Assembly (NCBI GenBank): GCA_026387615.1
Contig: JAPLLI010000152.1
Coordinates: 1-38,109 of the forward strand
DNA length: 38,109 bases
Direction of reading: 5' to 3'
Source of the DNA: Nitrospirota bacterium
Lineage (GTDB): Bacteria > Nitrospirota > Nitrospiria > Nitrospirales > Nitrospiraceae
Shown here in pieces: positions 33,798 to 38,109 of the stretch; position 1 is the stretch's first letter; each line of letters begins with the position of its first letter. Both the position numbers and the translations under genes were made by a program. Below the pieces are notes generated by a model. The model had not been told where the DNA came from and searched no databases. It saw only the letters and a program-made list of their open reading frames with translations.

Positions 33798-34139
33798 TCA
33801 GCGACGTTTCCGTCCAGATGCGGCTTCGGCAGCGCGAATCCGTTGTGCCCGCAGCTTCGCACGCTTGAGGGCCGTCAGCTTCCCTGTGGTACGATCCTGC
33901 TCATGTTGCAGCTTATCGAACTGCGACTTGAGATGGACTTTTTCACGTTTGTGCAGCGTGGCACATTCTTCTTCAGAAAGATGTATCCAGTCGCCGCTCG
34001 TCTTGGCCCGCTTAATCCGCTGCTCTAACGACTCCCGCAACTGCTTGGAGCGCATGGTGAGAAGCGACTTCAAGGCTTCCTTGCGCCGCTGAACTTCTTC
34101 TTCCTCTGCGAGAATTCCGCGAATATCTGTTCCTAACAT
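33798..34139 (-). CDS. Small charged coiled-coil protein of unknown function
   Basis: This is 113 residues, rich in Lys, Arg and Glu, almost entirely predicted helix or coiled coil (GILAEEEEVQRRKEALKSLL and LHKREKVHLKSQFDKLQHEQ), with a very basic tail (AAEAASGRKRR). I recognise no family. I start at the ATG at 34139 because GGAGG lies 6 bases upstream; the track start at 34196 lies in the promoter region. A perfect TATAAT is found upstream. It is probably co-transcribed with the RNA methyltransferase. The basic tail could bind nucleic acid, but this is a guess. Confidence 0.75.
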   Translation of the reverse strand: MLGTDIRGILAEEEEVQRRKEALKSLLTMRSKQLRESLEQRIKRAKTSGDWIHLSEEECATLHKREKVHLKSQFDKLQHEQDRTTGKLTALKRAKLRAQRIRAAEAASGRKRR

Positions 34140-34179
34140 GGCACGCCTCCTCACTGAATCGAGAATGAACTGAGGCAGC

Positions 34180-34185
34180 ATTATA
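34180..34185 (-). promoter_or_regulatory. -10 box for the coiled-coil gene
   Basis: The minus strand carries a perfect TATAAT about 40 bases upstream of the ATG at 34139. No good -35 lies at 16-18 bases, so an activator may help. The gap 34140-34311 is AT-rich compared with its surroundings and serves two divergent genes. Confidence 0.45.
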
Positions 34186-34219
34186 CCTGATTTCACCCCG
34201 CTTCTTCCATCGAGTGAAA

Positions 34220-34247
34220 TTAACAGTAAGCTATTGATTTATATAGT
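34220..34247 (+). promoter_or_regulatory. Sigma-70-type promoter for the XRE regulator gene
   Basis: TTAACA (5 of 6), 16 bases, TATAGT (5 of 6), in an AT-rich stretch. Transcription would begin near 34254, about 58 bases before the ATG at 34312. A short inverted repeat CTATT...AATAG (34231-34255) overlaps the spacer and -10 and could be an operator for autoregulation by the XRE protein. Confidence 0.5.
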
Positions 34248-34311
34248 GAGAATAGCGGCACCGCAATAGAAAGTGGTTGCGAAGAGGCGCCCCCTTCAGT
34301 ATCATCGCGGC

Positions 34312-34773
34312 ATGGCGCTTGGACAACAGATTCAGGCCTGGCGTATGTCGCGAGGCCGTTCGATCGACAACTTGGCTGCTGAGTCCTCCCTACAACCTCA
34401 GGCGCTGGAGGCTATTGAGGCTGAGGAAACCGACCCCTCCGCCTCGACACTAGAATCGCTCGCTGCCGCGTTAAAAATTCACCCGGCCTGGCTCTTTCAC
34501 CATCCCACCTCGTTCCGCACCCTGTTTGAGGATCCAGAAGAAACAGAAAGTTCCATCCCGCCGGGCCCCGACCCTGTCACAGAACGCATTCTCTCCGGAT
34601 CACGGATGGACCGTTCGCTCTACGTCCTCCTGACAGCGATCATGCAAAGCGGTGAACCGAAATTGCTCCGTGCGGCGGAGGTGAATTTACGGAGCCTCGT
34701 CAAGCAGGCCAAGCAGGCCACGATCCCCTGGCAAAACCGCCCCTCCGGTCACTTCGAACCGCCGAACGACTAG
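34312..34773 (+). CDS. XRE-family helix-turn-helix protein
   Basis: The 153-residue product has an N-terminal XRE/Cro-type HTH (LGQQIQAWRMSRGRSIDNLAAESSLQPQALEAIEAEETDPSASTL, residues 3-47). A short hydrophobic segment, HPAWLFHHPTSF, follows. The C-terminal half is an acidic linker and a helical region (MDRSLYVLLTAIMQSGEPKLLRAAEVNLRSLV) of unknown function. It is a probable DNA-binding regulator, possibly autoregulated. The track start is a GTG at 34273; I prefer the ATG at 34312, which begins the HTH domain directly. Target genes are unknown; the divergent coiled-coil gene and itself are the nearest candidates. Confidence 0.82.
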   Translation: MALGQQIQAWRMSRGRSIDNLAAESSLQPQALEAIEAEETDPSASTLESLAAALKIHPAWLFHHPTSFRTLFEDPEETESSIPPGPDPVTERILSGSRMDRSLYVLLTAIMQSGEPKLLRAAEVNLRSLVKQAKQATIPWQNRPSGHFEPPND

Positions 34774-34816
34774 TTATTCGCGCGAGACTTGCGCGATGAC
34801 ATGCGAAACGCAGGAC

Positions 34817-34918
34817 GAGCGAGACAGACTGAAGACTGAAATGTTCGAAACGTTGAACTCCGACCGTTAGCCTTCGGACTCCGGCCTTCGTGGCGCGCAC
34901 ATCCCGCGTGTCTCGCTC
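34817..34918. repeat. Long-spaced inverted repeat between convergent genes
   Basis: GAGCGAGACA (34817-34826) and its perfect reverse complement TGTCTCGCTC (34909-34918) flank 82 bases. The right arm runs into the stop codon of the RlmI-like gene. Between them are a tandem GACTGAA-GACTGAA, AACGTT and TTCGAA palindromes and a CCTTCGG/CCTTCG repeat. The layout resembles a small non-coding dispersed element with terminal inverted repeats. It occupies the gap between two converging genes and has no terminator-like T-run. Confidence 0.5.
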
Positions 34919-36110
34919 ACAACACCTGCAGAATGAAACATTTCAAATAGCGCGTTTCCGGCATGGTGGCAAAGATGGGGTGATCGCTGGCCTGGCCCCG
35001 CTGCTCCAGCAGACGAACCTGTCGCTTCGCATCTCGCGCCGCCAGACGAATACCCATCCACAATTCCTGCTCGGTGACGTGATGAGAGCAGGAACTGGTA
35101 ATCAGAAATCCCTCCGGCTTCGTGAGCTTGATCCCGAGCAGGTTCACGTCCTTGTAGCCCGCCAGGGCACGAGACACCGCCTGCTTACTGCGGGCAAACG
35201 CGGGGGGATCGAGCAACACCAGATCATAGCGGCGCCCAGCCCGTTCCAGCTTGCGCATCTCCTCAAACGCATCCGCCATCCGATAGACACAACGATCCTC
35301 CACCTTGTTCAAGACTGCGTGGTTGCGCGCAAGCGCCAGGGCCTCCTCGCTCACGTCCAACCCTTCGACCGACTTGGCCCCTGCCAGCGCCGCATGAATC
35401 CCAAAGGCGCCGGTATGCGCGAACACCTCCAAGACCTCCGCCCCTGCTGCGAACTGAGCCGCCACCAGTCGATTCTCCCGTTGATCGCAAAACCAACCGG
35501 TTTTCTGCCCCCGCTCGATATCGACGAGAAACCGAGCTGGCCCCTCCTGAACCTCGACGATCGTCGCGCCGTCCCCGCGCAAAAAGCCTCGCTCCACCGG
35601 CAGCCCCTCCAGCGTACGGCTCTTGGCATCGTTGCGCAGATAGACCCGCGCGGCCCCGGACTCCTGACACAAGAGATCGGCTAATAGGTCTTTCCGGCGA
35701 TCCATCCCGGCTGAAAGGGTCTGCATGACCAACACATCGTCATAACGATCCACAATCAAGCCAGGCAAACGGTCCGCTTCTCCGTAGACGAGGCGATACG
35801 CATTGGTACCGGTCACGATCTTCCGGCGCAGCCGGACCGCCTGCGCGAGTCGCCCACGCCAAAACTGTTCGGTGATCGGTTCGTCTTCAAACGTGAGAAT
35901 CCGCACACGAATCTTGGAGACGGGATTGTACAGGCCTCGCGCGAACCATCGCCCATTTGGCGCGAGAACATCCACCACATCGCCTGCAACCGGCTCGCCG
36001 CTGACCGATTCGACGTAGCCGGCATAGATCCACAAATGCCCTGGCTCCTCGACCGCACGGGTACGAGAAAGCCGAACCTGCCCGCGGGAGCTGTCATCAT
36101 GAATAGTCAT
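34917..36110 (-). CDS. RlmI-like class I rRNA (cytosine-C5) methyltransferase
   Basis: This is a 397-residue protein with an N-terminal PUA-type RNA-binding domain (about 10-80) and a Rossmann methyltransferase domain. Signatures are GQKTGWFCDQREN (201-213), LEVFAHTGAFGIHAAL (227-242), DPPAFARSK (301-309) and SCSHHV (340-345), as in RlmI/YccW. RlmI methylates a cytosine of 23S rRNA at C5. The ATG at 36110 fits the start of the PUA domain; the track start at 36203 adds residues with no family match. The gene diverges from the decarboxylase, with a 145-bp gap. Housekeeping role likely. Confidence 0.88.
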   Translation of the reverse strand: MTIHDDSSRGQVRLSRTRAVEEPGHLWIYAGYVESVSGEPVAGDVVDVLAPNGRWFARGLYNPVSKIRVRILTFEDEPITEQFWRGRLAQAVRLRRKIVTGTNAYRLVYGEADRLPGLIVDRYDDVLVMQTLSAGMDRRKDLLADLLCQESGAARVYLRNDAKSRTLEGLPVERGFLRGDGATIVEVQEGPARFLVDIERGQKTGWFCDQRENRLVAAQFAAGAEVLEVFAHTGAFGIHAALAGAKSVEGLDVSEEALALARNHAVLNKVEDRCVYRMADAFEEMRKLERAGRRYDLVLLDPPAFARSKQAVSRALAGYKDVNLLGIKLTKPEGFLITSSCSHHVTEQELWMGIRLAARDAKRQVRLLEQRGQASDHPIFATMPETRYLKCFILQVL

Positions 36111-36255
36111 ACTGTACTTATCCAATGGGCGCGAACCGAACGTCCAGTCCTTCCGCACGGATCGGCTTGCTTGACGGCTGAGCCGCGCTGTGGTTTGCTG
36201 CACGTGGCATCATCGCACCGCTTGCGTTCCGCGCCATCACCCAGGAGCCCCAACG
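36111..36255. other. Divergent intergenic region, no confident promoter
   Basis: This 145-bp gap lies between the divergent RlmI-like and decarboxylase genes. TTGACG with a poor -10 lies on the plus strand near 36200, and GATAAG lies a few bases before the minus-strand ATG. Neither is convincing. The plus-strand gene has AGGAG 8 bases before its ATG. Confidence 0.25.
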
Positions 36256-37911
36256 ATGCAGGGCACAACGACCATTGGCTCCGCCGTCATTGAGCGCCTC
36301 CATCAGCTGGGTGTCCGGCATATCTTCGGCATCCCGGGCGACTACGTCCTCAGCCTCTACAAATTGCTCGAAACCTCCCCCATCCGCCACATCGGCACCA
36401 CGCGCGAAGACTGCGCGGGGTTCGCCGCCGATGCCTATGCCCGCATCAACGGCATCGGAGCGGTCTGCGTCACCTATTGTGTCGGAGGGCTGAATTGCGT
36501 GAATGCGATCGCCTGCGCCTATGCAGAACGGTCGCCGGTCGTGCTGCTCACCGGAGCACCGGGACTCTCGGAACGAATTCGCACTCCCTATATGCACCAC
36601 ATGGTGCGAGACTTTGCCACGCAGCGTGAGGTCTTCGAAAAAATCACGGTCGCCGCCGTCTCGCTGGACGATCCCTTAACGGCCGAACGGGAAATGGACC
36701 GGGCCTTCGCGGCCCTCTTGCGCTATCGCCGCCCCATCTACATCGAAATCCCTCGCGACCTCGTCCATGCGCCACTACCAGCCCCCCTACGCCCCCTGTG
36801 CCTTGACGATGAGCCGAGCGATCCCGCCGCCCTAGAAGAAGCGATCGGCGAAGTCCGTTCGATGCTGGCGGCTGCACGCCGCCCCTGTATTCTCGCAGGA
36901 GCCGAAATCGGACGCTTCGGCTTGCACGATGACCTGACTCGCCTGGTCGAACGGTTGAATGTCCCTATCGCGTCGACCCTGTTGGGGAAGTCCGTGATCC
37001 GTGAAGACCATCCCCTGCACGTGGGCATCTACGGAGGGCTCATCGCGCGCGACGAGGTGCAGCGGTTCGTCAATGAGTCGGACTGTCTACTGATTCTCGG
37101 CTCGATCCTCTCGGACGTGGAAGATCTGGACGCCCAGTCTCCCTTGCTCACCGAAGGCCGCACGATCCATGCAACGGCGGACCGGGTGACGATCAAGCAT
37201 CACCGCTATGAAACCATTCGCTTCCAAGATTTCGTCAGAGCCTTGGGCAGCGCGTCACTGTCCTCGTTTTCCTCACGGCCGTTACCGGCTCAGGCCCAGA
37301 CGGCAGAGCCGGCTCTGGCTCCCACAGCCCCCATCGCCCTACAGGGTCTGTTCCACCATCTCGACAGTATCCTGGACAAGAACATGCTGGTGATCGCCGA
37401 CGTCGGAGAGTCGCTCTTTGCCGCGGCGGACCTCCATGTCCACCGGCGATTCGAGTTCCTCTCTCCGGCCTATTACACGTCGATGGGCTTTGCCGTTCCT
37501 GCGGCAGTCGGCGCATCCTGTGCCGACCCTTCGCTCAGGCCGATCGTGCTGGTGGGAGATGGCGCGTTCCAGATGACCGGCTCAGAACTGTCCACCTGCG
37601 TCCGGTACGGCCAGTCTCCCATCGTCATCATCTTGAACAATCGCGGCTACTCGACCGAGCGGGAGATTTTAGAGGGGCCGTTCAACGACGTACATGAATG
37701 GCGCTACGAGCGGATCTGCGACCTGATCGGCGGCGGCGTGGGGTCGCGCATTGCGACGCAAGGCGAATTCGAACGTGCACTGGCCGCAGCCCTGGCTGAT
37801 TCAGGCCACCTGCACGTCCTCAATGTCTTACTCGATCCAGCCGACCGATCGCCCGGCATGGTCCGGCTGGCGCGCCGCCTCGGCGAGAAACTCTCGACGG
37901 ACAAACCCTAG
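36256..37911 (+). CDS. Thiamine-diphosphate-dependent 2-keto-acid decarboxylase (pyruvate/indolepyruvate decarboxylase-like)
   Basis: This is a 551-residue ThDP enzyme of the PDC/IPDC fold. The catalytic Glu is in TTREDCAGFAADAYARI (Glu51), the HH pair is at 114-115 (YMHHMVRDF), as in pyruvate decarboxylases, and the ThDP-Mg motif GDGAFQMTGSE...IILNN is near 431-458. It decarboxylates a 2-keto acid to an aldehyde; the HH pair argues for non-oxidative decarboxylation rather than acetolactate synthesis. The start at 36256 has AGGAG 8 bases upstream; the track's 36190 start adds unrelated residues. Substrate specificity (pyruvate, indolepyruvate, phenylpyruvate) cannot be told. It stands alone, so its pathway is unclear. 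It converges with the next gene, sharing CTAG as both stop codons. Confidence 0.88.
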   Translation: MQGTTTIGSAVIERLHQLGVRHIFGIPGDYVLSLYKLLETSPIRHIGTTREDCAGFAADAYARINGIGAVCVTYCVGGLNCVNAIACAYAERSPVVLLTGAPGLSERIRTPYMHHMVRDFATQREVFEKITVAAVSLDDPLTAEREMDRAFAALLRYRRPIYIEIPRDLVHAPLPAPLRPLCLDDEPSDPAALEEAIGEVRSMLAAARRPCILAGAEIGRFGLHDDLTRLVERLNVPIASTLLGKSVIREDHPLHVGIYGGLIARDEVQRFVNESDCLLILGSILSDVEDLDAQSPLLTEGRTIHATADRVTIKHHRYETIRFQDFVRALGSASLSSFSSRPLPAQAQTAEPALAPTAPIALQGLFHHLDSILDKNMLVIADVGESLFAAADLHVHRRFEFLSPAYYTSMGFAVPAAVGASCADPSLRPIVLVGDGAFQMTGSELSTCVRYGQSPIVIILNNRGYSTEREILEGPFNDVHEWRYERICDLIGGGVGSRIATQGEFERALAAALADSGHLHVLNVLLDPADRSPGMVRLARRLGEKLSTDKP

Positions 37912-38102
37912 GAGGGCTTCTTCGTCGCAAAAACGGTCGCGTCGCACGCGAGGTATTTGATCTGCTTCATCGGGATAATGATCACTTCCTTTGCCGAATC
38001 GACCTCCAGCACTTCCATATCGTCACTGATGGTATGGCGGATCGCATCCTTGACCAATAGCTCCTGATTATCGACGAACACAATCTTTACCCAATATTGC
38101 AC
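37908..38102 (-). CDS. Small hypothetical protein, possibly truncated at the window edge
   Basis: This is a 64-residue frame ending in ATVFATKKPS. It starts with VKIVFVDNQELLVKDAIRHTISDDMEVLEV and continues to KEVIIIPMKQIKYLAC, a mixed beta-strand and helix pattern. The start at 38102 is a GTG with only 7 bases of upstream sequence and no stop in frame, so the true start may lie beyond the right edge. Its stop codon shares the palindrome CTAG with that of the decarboxylase. I recognise no family. Confidence 0.6.
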   Translation of the reverse strand: MQYWVKIVFVDNQELLVKDAIRHTISDDMEVLEVDSAKEVIIIPMKQIKYLACDATVFATKKPS

Positions 38103-38109
38103 AAGTAAC

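Noticed and set aside
1-38109. CRISPR arrays, tRNA or rRNA genes, insertion sequences, attachment sites
   Set aside because: I looked for regularly spaced repeats, tRNA arm patterns and transposase motifs on both strands and found none.

Overview
The window is a GC-rich bacterial chromosome segment dominated by one very long extracellular-polysaccharide (EPS) locus on the minus strand. Gene style and content (Wzx/Wzy-type EPS operon, RlmI-like and TrmH-like RNA methyltransferases, a pyruvate-decarboxylase-like enzyme) remind me of Nitrospira or a related Nitrospirota member. That is inference from memory. No rRNA, tRNA or marker gene here proves the taxon, and no CRISPR array, transposase or integrase was seen.

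Layout. 1-784: 5' part of a type II secretion/type IV pilus inner-membrane protein (GspF/PilC), running off the left edge and absent from the ORF track. 1018-2394: priming polyprenyl-phosphate sugar-1-phosphate transferase, with 230-bp gaps on both sides. 2630-32413: a near-continuous minus-strand operon in which almost every junction is a 1-20 bp overlap or a very short gap. In transcription order it holds: outer-membrane beta-barrel (frameshifted), Wza-like exporter, Wzc-like co-polymerase/tyrosine kinase, a candidate 48-codon gene, GT4, FkbM, FkbM, Wzx flippase, GT2, Wzy-like polymerase, CgeB-like GT, SAM methyltransferase, GT4, asparagine-synthase-like amidotransferase, GT4, FkbM, aldo/keto reductase, GMC oxidoreductase, GT2, second amidotransferase, SAM methyltransferase, WecB epimerase, bi-domain oxidoreductase, heparinase-like protein, and GT4. 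32962-34139: TrmH-family RNA methyltransferase and a small coiled-coil protein. 34312-34773 (+): XRE regulator. 34917-36110 (-): RlmI-like rRNA methyltransferase. 36256-37911 (+): thiamine-diphosphate 2-keto-acid decarboxylase. 37908-right edge (-): small hypothetical.

How it works together (inference from families). The priming transferase loads a sugar phosphate on undecaprenyl phosphate. Seven or so glycosyltransferases extend the repeat unit. WecB supplies UDP-ManNAc. Two AsnB-like enzymes probably amidate acidic sugars, and the FkbM and SAM methyltransferases add methyl groups. The oxidoreductases (bi-domain, GMC, AKR) make unusual sugars. Wzx flips the unit, the Wzy-like protein polymerises it, and Wzc, Wza and the beta-barrel control length and export. 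The most unusual parts are the two amidotransferases and the translationally coupled AKR-GMC pair, which suggest a heavily modified polymer.

Three spots show damage or unusual architecture: a single-base frameshift in the outer-membrane barrel gene (about 32023), an out-of-frame junction between wecB and the bi-domain oxidoreductase that has cost both genes an end (about 7680), and an in-frame stop just upstream of a TTG-started wzx (25134). Two short ORFs missing from the ORF track as genes (28185-28331, 25134-25184) have good ribosome-binding sites.
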